DNA of 64,000 nt, taken from NCBI GenBank assembly GCA_024704765.1, contig JAKMXF010000356.1:1-64000 (forward strand), in the 5' to 3' direction. Made by a program: the position numbers and the translations under genes. Positions 32,451 through 42,788 of this stretch are shown piece by piece. A model generated the notes under the pieces. The model was not told the origin of the DNA, searched no databases, and was given only the letters and a program-made list of their open reading frames with translations. Source of the stretch: Oopsacas minuta. Its lineage: Eukaryota; Porifera; Hexactinellida; Lyssacinosida; Leucopsacidae. Positions within the stretch are counted from its first letter, which is position 1; every line of letters starts with the position of its first letter.

Positions 32451-33742
32451 GTGCCACTTAATGAAGTGGCACAATTCGATTGTGTCGCTACTCAAATCAT
32501 GAATACGTTCGATCTCCTAATTCAGCAGCTGATCGCGAGGAGGGACGCTCTCCTGGGGAAACTCAAAGATATGAAAGATGCATATTTATCAAAAGAGAGC
32601 ACCCGTAAGTCAGCCATGGAGGAACTGGCCAATACTCAACGACACATGGAGGAGCTAAGTCTGAAAGTGAATGAGAACAAAGATCTCCATCAACTGACCA
32701 CTGACCTCTATCAACAGCGCATCAAACAGCTGGAGACTCCCACAAAACTCCAGCAGCCCTTCTTCTCCTATACGATGCTGTCTCAACTACATACTCAGAT
32801 CGCTGAGTTCGGAGAGGTGAAAGAATGGGAGCTAGACTACTCTCTGAAGAAAGAACCTATCCTAGCTGTTGGGAAGGTAGGGAAAGGTAACAATGAATTA
32901 AGTGCTGTAGGTCTATCTCTAGATGAACCAAATCAGATAATTTACATAGCTGATTGGGATAACAGTCGTATTCAAGTTGTGTCTTTTGAAAGAAAATTCT
33001 TGAAAAGATTCGGACATAACATACTCAAGCAACCATGGGGAATAGCTGTGACAGAAGATAACGTCTTCATTACGGACAGAGAACTCCACGCTTTATTACA
33101 GTTCAACAAGAAGGATTACAAACTAATGAAGAGGAGTGGTAACAAAGGAGCAGGAGATGGAGAGCTAAATGAACCACAAGGACTCTGTGTTGACTACAAT
33201 GGAGACGTGTATGTTACTGATAATCGCAATCACAGAGTTTCTATATTCTCCAAAGCTCTTGAATTTGTTAATTGTTTGGGTACTCAACAGCTACAATCCC
33301 CTCAGGATATTAAAGTTACTCCCACTAGCATTGTAGTGCTAGCTCTAAGTCCTAATTGTGTCCACTTCTACTCGAGAAGTGGACACCTTATAAACTCATG
33401 TATTACTAGTGGGGAGGATGGTGTGGTGTATGGTCCCTTATTCTTTTGTTTGGATGTAGTAGGGAATATTCTCATTACTGATTATACACGTAACAATATC
33501 AAGATACTATCTCCATCAGGAGAGATAATACACACCATAGGGAGGAGAGGACATGGGAGAGGAGAATTTAGATATCCATCTGGTATTAGTATTTCAGTAT
33601 TAGGAACTATTTATGTTATATTTTGGAATACTAATTTCTGTTTACAAGCATTTTAGTTTGTTGTTTGTGTTATTTATTATAATATTTCCCTTATTGATAT
33701 TATTCACATATTATACTTGTTGTTTACATTTATTTGCAGTTT
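32173..33742. repeat. Inverted duplication, right arm
   Basis: Reverse-oriented copy of 11372-12945, with few differences in the flanks and in the second half of the gene. It ends at gcagtttag, where the two flanks diverge. Confidence 0.85.
32499..33656 (+). CDS. Intronless coiled-coil/NHL protein, copy 2, normal start lost
   Basis: Nearly the same protein as the gene at 11457-12686. The codon matching its ATG is ATA here (32427-32429), so the first in-frame ATG is 32499 (MNTFDLLIQQ), dropping 16 residues before the coil; 385 residues remain. The coil and all NHL repeats stay open, so a slightly shortened protein is possible. Amino-acid differences from copy 1 (for example ADCD/ADWD, TDTEIHA/TDRELHA, GQDILKRP/GHNILKQP) lie almost all in the first about 245 residues. 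The rest differs at one position only. It could be functional or a young pseudogene. Confidence 0.7.
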   Translation: MNTFDLLIQQLIARRDALLGKLKDMKDAYLSKESTRKSAMEELANTQRHMEELSLKVNENKDLHQLTTDLYQQRIKQLETPTKLQQPFFSYTMLSQLHTQIAEFGEVKEWELDYSLKKEPILAVGKVGKGNNELSAVGLSLDEPNQIIYIADWDNSRIQVVSFERKFLKRFGHNILKQPWGIAVTEDNVFITDRELHALLQFNKKDYKLMKRSGNKGAGDGELNEPQGLCVDYNGDVYVTDNRNHRVSIFSKALEFVNCLGTQQLQSPQDIKVTPTSIVVLALSPNCVHFYSRSGHLINSCITSGEDGVVYGPLFFCLDVVGNILITDYTRNNIKILSPSGEIIHTIGRRGHGRGEFRYPSGISISVLGTIYVIFWNTNFCLQAF

Positions 33743-33990
33743 AGTGTTAGTCATTGATAACTTTGATGAAAGGAGATTCATTTATTAAACATTTCCGTAA
33801 TTCTTTCTCTGAGAAGTGGACATATCCTTATAAATAGACAAATCCACTTCCCAATCTGTCCTCTCTTCTGTATTTTGTAAAGCTTAACTAATTATATACG
33901 AATAACTTTCCATAAATAGATACTTATTTCTTACTAATACTATTTGTGATTACGAAATCTATCTGAGACAGCTGTCTGTTTCCCGCGCGT

Positions 33991-36900
33991 ATGTCTCAAG
34001 ATTTCCCCGCCCGAATCCAGATATCATACAAAGAGCTTACTGCTGCGAAACAGTTTCTTGACAACCAACCGATGGTTAGGAATGTCCCCCATAATGGATT
34101 GAAACATGGAAATGAGAGAATTCGACTACTCAGTGACGAAACTCAACGAATACTAATTCGTGAAATAACCCCGCCTAAAAAGCAACAAACGAGACATTCC
34201 AAAGACACTGCTTCGTATCCTAGCAACCATGGAATGCTACGAATTCCCAAGGAAATCAATTCAATATTGAGGTGTGAAAATTCTAAACAGACAACCAAAG
34301 ATTCTCAGAATTCGAACACGCAGGATTTGTGGGAGAAATTCAATCGATGTTCTTCTCAGTTAACAGAAATAAATAAGCACAAAGAAACTGGAAAATATTC
34401 TGCAAGAGATATTGACAGAGCTAAGATGTTATGGTGAGTTCATGGGGGAAATGGTTGTCATTTGTCAAACCGAATATTTATACAATCATAGTGTCATATA
34501 ACGAAGTAAACACAAGATTGATACTTCATCCAAATTACAAATTGAGCATTAGGCAATCATGGAGACGTGTCATAAGTCAGTCAATGGTCATGGGTCGAAC
34601 CATTCCGATCTGATATGGTCTTGTTTTAGCTGTTCATTATTTACCAATATTCTTATCTTCTTTAGTGATGAAATGTGTCAAATCACTGCTAATATAATAA
34701 ACACAGATATAGAATTCTGTATATCTCATCCTATTGAAAATGAATTGTGGTATACTGGGGTATATTTGGTGATAGAGTTTCTCAGAGATAGGTCAAGACA
34801 CAATCATGGTAAGTTACCAGAAATACACACCTACAGTTACATAGTTAACGACCCATTGTAGCTAATTCACATGAACTTTCCCTGTATTTCTATTTGTATA
34901 TTCATAATTACATGTAATGTGTATTTTTTGCTCTTTTCTGAGAAAAGCTTGGACTACACACTACTTTCCTTTGTTCTAGAATGTTCCAGAGAATTCTTGT
35001 CATTTCTTACATCAACCATGGAATATTATACTGCATTGATTAGTTCTATTCAATCTAATTACAGATTTTCTCTGTCTTCTGTTGATAATATTAACTCTAT
35101 TCAATCTGAATTTGAGCAGAAGAAGGTATTTAGCAAATTCCAATTGACAATTCTGTTACTATGTTATGTGAGATGTATTTATAGATTCTACGGGCAGTTC
35201 AATGCTGTCATTTCTTGTATTTATCCCTTGGTGATATCCTTAGATATCAAGTTGTACTGAGGGGTACAAGTCCAGATAGCGTTTGTGTGGAGTATGATTG
35301 GTCTACTGTAACTGTGTAAGTACACAAATAAACAACAAACAAACAAACAAACAATATTCCTTTAATCTAGCTATTACCAGAAAGCTATGCAACTAGCACC
35401 AAATAGTGGAAGAGTCTATAATCAGCTGGCTATTGTATCAGCCAGTCAGGTTAGAGAATTTTTATGCAATTAACACCTGTATTTCTCTGTACCCACAGTC
35501 TGGGGGTGAATGTCTCAAATCCCCTCCCACAGGGATCTTACTCTTAGCCAGGGGTTTATCCCGTAATTTCAGGGTCTCTCTTTTGTGTCCACCAAACACC
35601 TTATAAATACACCCCTGTAATTCAATTTGTCCTATTTGATGTATGTTCTATTTCACAGTTCAGATATTTGGATACAGTATACTATTACATCAGATGTCTT
35701 AGTACACATAATCCTGTTACGACGGTTAGGGAATCTCTGCTACACACATTTCATCATATTGATAAACAGGTGATTATTTTACAAATATGCAAATTTATTG
35801 ACAAATAGAATTACAGTCTATTTACCTTATTTCAAACCCTACAATCTGATTGGGCTAAATGAAAAGGAGTGGAAAGGTGTGAAAATATACATATTAGAAA
35901 ATTTCAAATGTCAGATGCATATCTAGAGGTTACTACGAGTGTACATACCAAATTTAATATCTTAATCTCTAAAGGTGTGAACAGTAGATAGAAATATACA
36001 TATAACATATATACAGAGTTATTACGCATTGTCTGTAAAGTAAAAATCTCAAATAACAATCCTTACTAAGTCAGCATATAGAAAATAAGCTTTAAACTTA
36101 CCCGTTTTGAAGTATTGGATTCCATTATGATATCCATTCGATGTTCCATCAGGTGTGTCCAGCTCAATTCCGACAATTGGAATCTTCCCTCCTGTAACGA
36201 CACATCTTAATATCCCTGAGACCTCTTTTGATTTGTCCCATCGAGATGTCACAGTAACCCTTTTGGTGAGTTGTTTGTGGACTTTCAATTCGGATAATTT
36301 ATAAGACGCACCCTGAAGAGTGTTTAATCTCTGTTTCTTTGGGAAAGATCTACTAAATAGTCCTTTTGTTGATGCTCTTAGAGATCTCTTTATTCGTTTT
36401 TCCTTTCGATATTCTAAAACAGGTGTTTCTTGGTGTTTATTTGACAGTGTGAATGTTTTCATATTCTTTGGTTTAGTTGTGATAAAAGAGTCATCTAGCG
36501 CTTTGAAATATTTTATTCCTATTTCTGGTTTTGACACCGCTGCGTTGAGTTCAATACAAGATATCGATCTGGAGAGGTTGTAGATTTTTTCATCAGGTTG
36601 TTTTGGAGGTATTTCTGTTTGACCTGGAAAAACTGGGGCTCTTCCTACAATTTCTAGTAAGTTTTTCGCTTCGGACTTTTCGCGATATATTTCTGGAGAA
36701 ATTGAGCATAGAAACTCGCCATAGATTTCTTCAGGGTCGGTTTTATCTATACCAAAGCTATTTTTAGTATCAAACGTGTCAAATTGCATTTCCCGCTCGA
36801 TTTTCTTTATTTGCTTCATAGTTAACTCCCCATATTTGGAAATACTTTCATTAATTGAATAATCAAATGCGCATTCCACGTCAAAAATTGGTTTTGAGAT

Positions 36901-39900
36901 TTCTAATAATTTCAGTTCCTCCCTCGCCTCTTTTATAAGTTTGAACCCCCAACTATTGTCCCGTATTTCCTTTTTTGCATGTGAGATAGTATGATTGACG
37001 TCTTCAATACTTTTCTCCCATTGCTTCATCTTTGATATAATATTGCTGCGAATTTCATCGAGCTCATACAGGATCTCAGATTCCCGTTCATCCAGAGTGA
37101 CATGTAAATATTGGAATTCTTGTTGAATTGTTGTCTTAATTGTGTCGACTTTCGAGAGGTTTGTTTCGTGTATACGACTAGCCATTATTCAATAATGTAT
37201 ATAATTAGCTCTACAATTTCCTTAATATATATATATATATATGACAGTTATGAATTTGTATTATCATATTTTCATTATTCATGAGCCTTTCTCCTATTTG
37301 TGAATTTGATATCTTAGATTTGTCCTTATTACTTTCCAACTGACTAATATTCATATCTTACCGCGTTCGTTACTCCCTGCTTTCTAATTTTAAACACGTC
37401 TTTATCATATTTTTAATAAAGGCATATTTCTTGCTATATTTGAGATTAATATTTTGCTTTGGAAGCATAATACGAAACATCTGAATGATTGATCTGTTAA
37501 CAACCTTACACATTTTAATTTGGCAGGTGTGTGGAATGTGATTAATCATATTCTAATAGTAAAGCACATAATTCGCATATCTCTGAGAAAAGTTACAAAA
37601 TCAGTCCTTATGAAAATGTATATTTTTCGAATTTATAGAAAAATTGGTAACAGCTACAAGCTTTATATTTTGTCAGCTTGTAAAGTATGCTATATCTATG
37701 AACTATTTCTAATATCCAAGCGATACCTCTCAAACTAACTGAGAAAAGGTAACACATTTGTTGACCTATCAAATTTGAGGGTTTCCGAGTTCATAGTTTA
37801 TATTCATATTTTCACACCTAACTGATACTGTAAATTGATTGGATTAGAGATATTTATTGTATGTAAGTAAAATATTTTTTCTAAAATAAGATATATTATT
37901 GAATTGCTTGAATTGTATTATACATTCCTATTCAGCATTTACGTAACTAGGCATTTGCTTAATTATAATTACATTTTCTAATTGAATAATTGAATTAGAA
38001 TTACGTAAATACACTTTTGAGTACGATTGGAATATCGTAACCTGAGAATGTGATTTGTTTGTTTGTTTGTTTGTTTGTTAGTTAGTTAGTTTGCTTGGTT
38101 GTTTGTGTGTTTGTGTGTTTGTGTGTGTGTTTGTTTGTTTGTTAGTTTGTTGTTCGATTTCCAAGGTAGTGTACATATTTATTGCAAACATCAACAAACA
38201 TTTTTACTCTAAAAATTCCAAAAATAATATTATTAATTCATTTATAACAAATATTTTTTAACAAAATATATCATAAATATGATATTTGCATTATTTGTGT
38301 ATTGTCTGATCTGTAAATGATTTTGATTACTTTTGAATTAAGTAAGTATAAATACGAATTTCCTAACAAATAAATTCAAAAATGGATCCGTACAGAAGGC
38401 CAGAACGATTCTTAGACGAATTAAATCGGACTAGAATTATAATTCTCCATCGATTCTCCGAAATGAAGACGGTACTGTTTGAAAGGGAGCGCCGACTTTT
38501 GAAGGAACTTGATATCATACAAAGTAACTTTGAAATTCAACTTAATATTTATCAAAAACGGTCACAAACAAGCAAGGAATATTTCGCCAGTATGGAAGAT
38601 ATCAAAATTGACTCGAGTTTTGAGAATATCTACCCAAAACTTGTAGTTGAAGATCGAAAAAATGTTGAGAACCTCCTCCCGATGAAAAAAATCCAATTCC
38701 GAATACCTCATAATATTTTTAGCACCCTGGAACGACTTGGTTCCATAAAGGTAATGGATGACAACCCAAATACCAGACGTAAGCCTACATATGGTGAAGA
38801 GAGAGAAAGCCACCTGTTCCAACTTACAAGGAGAAAGTCCAAAGACGACTTTGAGGTTACTCAAGTCAATAAACCTTACATTCTTCCTATTAAGCCCACG
38901 AATTCGGCGCCCATTTCCGGCCGTCCGCCCGCCACAAATGAATATCACCCCATGAAGAAAAACCTGATTCAGTCAAAATTGAGTAAAATGACTTTTCCAT
39001 CTAAACATAGCAGTCCAAGTGCTTTATGAATTCCTTCATTCCTGCTAATATTTACTACTTATATTGATGTGTATTAATTGCTCTATTAAAGAATAATTAT
39101 GCTTTATTTTCAAAAAGTATCACCAATTTAGAGTGGCCGTTTTTGGCACCTAATGAGGGCCAGTGACCTTGGGTGTGCGGACTCCCAGGAACTGTTGTAT
39201 TCATATTTATTTGTAGGATGTAGAACCTGTTGTGAAAAACACAAAAGAGAAAATACAACCGAATAAACGCAAACTGAAGGTAATTTGATTAGAATATATT
39301 AAATGATACTCTTGACCCCTATGGGACCTAAAATGACACCTCAATATCTTTGTGATATATTCTTGTAGTGTGAAAATGAAATTTGGATTATTCCCGAAAA
39401 TTCTCTGAAAAAAGTTAAGAATAATTCTGAAGCAAATCAAACGGAAGAAATTCCAATTCAGTTTTCCAGGAAACTTAGCCCCGCCAGTTTCCAAAAGGTA
39501 GTTAACGCATTTCCTTTATTCGAGGAAATACGACATCTCCGCATTTATGAGTGTTTATTTTGATGTTGTTATTGTTATTTGTAGTTATGTAAAGATGCAT
39601 ATTTATCATTCCTCACAATACAAGCAAAATTCTTTACTAATATTGGGTAGGTTGTTTATATATTGAAACAAACAACTCCACTTGATTGACATAAACACCC
39701 TCTGGACAGAGAATGGCCCAATTAAGTCGAGTGAGAATTTCAAGATGAATATTCCACAATTTTTAGGATTGATGAGGTTTCTGATTGGCTGATAATATAT
39801 GAAAATTCTATCACCTCTATTTTGAAAAACAAATTCAACCAATCATTATCTCAGGTTTTATTGAAAATGCAACTAATAGTGCTGTTCTCACTGACCAATC

Positions 39901-42788
39901 AGAATACAGAGTCCAGTGAGTTTAGATAATCTAATTATAATTGTGGGATTATTTGTGGTTATTTTTAGAATCTTCACTTTTCTATAAACTTGATTTTTGT
40001 TTCCTGTTTCATTTCCTAATCTTACAATCTATGCAAAGGAATTTCCAGGTACATCTGTATATTTTTGCTTTTGTAACTGAAAGTTTAATGAAGCTTTGTC
40101 ATTGCTTTGATAACCAAAGGAAGTGGTGTGTACTTCCCCAAGGGTTCCAACCATGAATGACACAAAGTGTCTATCGTGCCGTCAGAAAGTGTCACCTTAG
40201 GAGAGCCCCTGCAAGAACAAGCCCTGCTCTCATACCTTTCAATGCCCTTACAAGTATTGGTATTAATCCACTGTAATCATTTCCTATAGAGTGGCTGTAC
40301 AGCACAAACTAATGTTTTCTACTTACTGCCGTTAGTAAGGATATTAATACAATGGCTGAGGCATTATACTGAAGTATGGAGTGATAATATCCTAGAATTC
40401 TGTCAACATAAGTGAGTTAAAACTCGTTGCTAAGGAACACAGGAGTTCTGTGGAAATTCCTGAGGGCACTTACTGTCTCTAGGACGAAATCATTTGTATA
40501 TTTCTTCAATTATTTTTAGAATCTGGGATGTTATGAAAATGTTGGTAAACAACTTGAAAAGTTTACAATTCAAACCTGACGAAGTGTTGACAACCAACAG
40601 CCAATCATTTTTATGGGAAGATCAACTCCTATCGGGCTGTTTGGTTACTGATAAGTTTATTCAGTCAAGAATGTCTTGGGAAGAACAACAAATAAATATA
40701 CAAGTACATATGTTTGTTGTTTACCATATACCAAATTGTTTATGTATACTTTTAAGGATCAACAGAGTATTGCGTACAGAATTGATTTGATTGTTTCGGA
40801 TTTGAGAATTCTCACAAAATTACCAAATTTTCCTGTTCGTTTTGATGAACAAGATGGTTCTTTCAATTTGACGAATATTCCAAAAATAGAATCTGAAAAT
40901 GCGAAGTCTCAAACAACCTCTTTGGCCTCAGATTTTGTAGTAAGTCTATTCAGTCCTAATGAATTCCAGCCTCAGATGGGTCTTGAGGATATATATTTTA
41001 CGTTTGCAGGTTTCTTATGAGAATACATTTGATGATCATGCTTTAATATCTGATGAAGACGAATAGTCAGTTTATTCTACAGGCAACTCCCGTTATAGCG
41101 AAGCTGGTGGGTCCATGGGTCCGTGATAATTACTTCAATATAAGCGGGTATTTCTATATATCCGTGTGAGATATAGCGGGAGTTTTCATTCTATAGGAGA
41201 ACATGCATTTTCAGAATATTCAGTATACCGCAAAATTTGGAGAAATTCTTTTAGTTTTTATTTACTGATTTGTTATTTAGTTTGTCTGGTGATTCAGATG
41301 ATAATCAAGATGAATTCCATATACTGAAGACAGAGAAGAATCGTTTAGAAGCAGAAGTAAACAAACAAACAATGCAAATAAACAAATACAAACATCAACA
41401 AACAATCATAAGACACGAAATCACTCCTAAATACATTGTCCCTGATACTAATTGTTATTTATCTCACTTCAATTTGATACAACAAATATACCTCAGCTCT
41501 TATTTGCAATTGATCGTCCCCTTAATTGGTAAGTATAACTTGTTAGGAATTTGTTTCAGCTCCACACATGATGTCCACCTAAGCATGCAGGTGAGTGTCG
41601 CAAAGTGTCCAATTCATGGAAATATTTCAATGACTGTTAAAGGAGGTCTGTGTAGATATAATCACTACTATTCACCCGTTAGTTAGTAATATATTGTGTA
41701 GTTGTATAATGACAATATTCATGTGGCAGGTGGTGGAGCTGAAACCACCTATATGCCACTATTTGTGGCATATAGAAATTAGGCTGATATTCTATCGGTT
41801 TTATATTCTTAACACCTTAGTGATACAAGAATTACAACATTTACGGAAACCAATTTCGAAATCTCAAAAACACATTTCTTCCTGTTCGAGAGCTAAGTAA
41901 GTTCATTAGATTTCAGTTAGTCCCCAATGGACCCACTCCCATAGACTGCAATACAAATTTTGAGACCATGTGACCCCCCTACTGTCGCCCGTGGATCACC
42001 AAGGGCAGCTTATTAATATCAACAAAAACTTTATAACGATTCAATTAAATTGCAGAGAGGCTTACGGATGGTTAATGGATGAATTCTCAAATTCTGAAAG
42101 GAAATTATTTGCTCTCACAAATCGAGGAAATTTAGTTGAGAATTGGTATAAACAGGATTTTTCAACAGTCCGAAATGTAAGTAATATTTGAATTTAACAC
42201 CCACGGGGAGACAACCACACCTCTAGGTGTTGGTAAGATCTCCAGAGAGTTTGTCTTCTAAACTTTTTTAATATTTTTAGCAAAGAAATGACGATCTGAT
42301 TTTGCAATCTTGTGTTAAGCTAAATGAGAGTTGGTACAAAGCCTCGGGTAAGCGAATTTATGCACAGTAGACTCGGCTTAATATGGTCACAGTAGCGCGG
42401 GTCCTGGCCAGAAACAGAACCATACAAATGGTGTTAAATTATTCCGGTTAATCTGGTCAAAATGGTCTTGTCCCGATGTGATCCTATTAAGTGGAGTCTA
42501 CTACAGTAGATGCCGGATATAAGAACCATCTTCAGAAAACGGCTCTCATATATTTCCTGTATGTTTTATACCGGTTATAAGAACATTATGTCCAGTTCCC
42601 CACGATGTTCTTATAACCGGCATTAACCCTATATGTGTAAATTGAATTTTTCTGTAGATACAGGTTATATGAAATCTTGCGTAGTGTTACTAACGTCAGA
42701 TAGGAATTTGAGGCTTAAAGCTGTTACACAAAATCTCCCAGCAAAATCTCTGAAAAATTTCTTAAGTTTGATGAACCTGTCTTTATAA
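33991..42788 (+). CDS. SMG6: SMG6/EST1A nonsense-mediated-decay endonuclease
   Basis: SMG6 cuts mRNAs marked by UPF1 near premature stops. Twenty exons were joined: 33991-34433, 34666-34808, 34980-35125, 35185-35315, 35371-35449, 35659-35769, 39217-39279, 39369-39497, 39585-39646, 39767-39915, 40201-40253, 40290-40411, 40520-40703, 40757-40939, 41010-41065, 41281-41528, 41821-41895, 42056-42176, 42281-42347 and 42657-42788 (898 residues; human 1419). The EST1/14-3-3-like TPR part reads GDILRYQ, YYQKAMQLAPNSGRVYNQLA, YLDTVYYYIRCL and TVRESLL. The C-terminal PIN nuclease keeps its acidic residues in IVPDTNCYL, RNDDLIL and LLTSDRNLRLKA. The long vertebrate N-terminus with exon-junction binding motifs is much shorter here. 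The small exon 40201-40253 and the GT at 41066 (GTCAGT) are the least certain joins. Confidence 0.88.
35845..35985. repeat. Interspersed repeat, AGGTGTGAACAG family
   Basis: CTGATTGGGCTAAATGAAAA through CTAAAGGTGTGAACAG matches 57695-57848 along its length and 8457-8575 in part. It lies in SMG6 intron 6. Confidence 0.55.
36049..37185 (-). CDS. Intronless coiled-coil plus CAP-Gly protein nested in SMG6 intron 6
   Basis: A single 378-residue open frame opposite to SMG6. Residues 1-75 form a coil (QQEFQYLHVTLDERESEILY..) like those of the NHL proteins nearby. The middle is Lys/Ser-rich and low in known motifs. Residues about 305-378 look like a CAP-Gly domain: VSGILRCVVTG, VGIELDTPDGTSNGYHNGIQ, then YFKTGKFKAYF. 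CAP-Gly domains bind the EEY/F ends of tubulin and EB proteins. The canonical GKNDG groove motif reads GTSNG here, so tubulin binding may be altered. A cytoskeletal role is inference. Confidence 0.7.
   Translation of the reverse strand: MASRIHETNLSKVDTIKTTIQQEFQYLHVTLDERESEILYELDEIRSNIISKMKQWEKSIEDVNHTISHAKKEIRDNSWGFKLIKEAREELKLLEISKPIFDVECAFDYSINESISKYGELTMKQIKKIEREMQFDTFDTKNSFGIDKTDPEEIYGEFLCSISPEIYREKSEAKNLLEIVGRAPVFPGQTEIPPKQPDEKIYNLSRSISCIELNAAVSKPEIGIKYFKALDDSFITTKPKNMKTFTLSNKHQETPVLEYRKEKRIKRSLRASTKGLFSRSFPKKQRLNTLQGASYKLSELKVHKQLTKRVTVTSRWDKSKEVSGILRCVVTGGKIPIVGIELDTPDGTSNGYHNGIQYFKTGKFKAYFLYADLVRIVI
37708..37835. repeat. Interspersed repeat, TCTAATATCCAAGCGATA family
   Basis: TCTAATATCCAAGCGATACC through TTTCACACCTAACTGATAC. 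It is a relative of 15478-15640 and lies in SMG6 intron 6. Confidence 0.5.
38057..38150. repeat. GTTT/GT microsatellite
   Basis: About 95 bp of (GTTT)n grading into GTTA, then GTGTGTTT units. It is the longest of several GTTT tracts in introns of this window. Confidence 0.85.
38382..39029 (+). CDS. Intronless small coiled-coil protein nested in SMG6 intron 6
   Basis: A 215-residue single open frame on the host strand, starting MDPYRRPERF in context caaaaATGG. Residues about 10-65 form a coil (NRTRIIILHRFSEMKTVLFE..RRLLKELDIIQSN) similar in spacing to that of the CAP-Gly gene. Downstream it is polar, rich in Lys, Pro and Ser, with no domain recognised. It looks like the coil module without an NHL or CAP-Gly end. 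A polyadenylation-like AATAAA does not sit clearly after the stop. It may be a real gene or a decayed one; the open frame is longer than expected for AT-rich DNA. Confidence 0.6.
   Translation: MDPYRRPERFLDELNRTRIIILHRFSEMKTVLFERERRLLKELDIIQSNFEIQLNIYQKRSQTSKEYFASMEDIKIDSSFENIYPKLVVEDRKNVENLLPMKKIQFRIPHNIFSTLERLGSIKVMDDNPNTRRKPTYGEERESHLFQLTRRKSKDDFEVTQVNKPYILPIKPTNSAPISGRPPATNEYHPMKKNLIQSKLSKMTFPSKHSSPSAL
41079..41195. repeat. Pogo-like TIR element in SMG6 intron
   Basis: CAGGCAACTCCCGTTATAGC at the left and ATATAGCGGGAGTT at the right are inverted, flanked by TTCTA and CTATAG. It is related to the element at 10489. It lies directly after the exon that ends near 41065. Confidence 0.6.
41551..41746. 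repeat. MITE, CTTGTTTCAGCTCCAC family, copy 2
   Basis: The ends TTGTTTCAGCTCCAC and GTGGAGCTGAAAC are inverted. More than 130 internal bases are the same as in copy 1 at 14945. It sits in the intron that splits the PIN domain of SMG6. Confidence 0.75.
42365..42502. repeat. CAGTAGACTC-family TIR element
   Basis: CAGTAGACTCGGCTTAATAT at the left and TATTAAGTGGAGTCTACT at the right. The interior GCCAGAAACAGAACCATACA is shared with 48076-48193 and 52336-52446. It lies in the last SMG6 intron. Confidence 0.65.
42503..42628. repeat. CAGTAGATGCCGG-family TIR element
   Basis: CAGTAGATGCCGGATATAAG at the left and CTTATAACCGGCATTAA at the right. It abuts the preceding element directly, so two different elements stand side by side in one intron. 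A relative is at 28906-29032. Confidence 0.65.
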
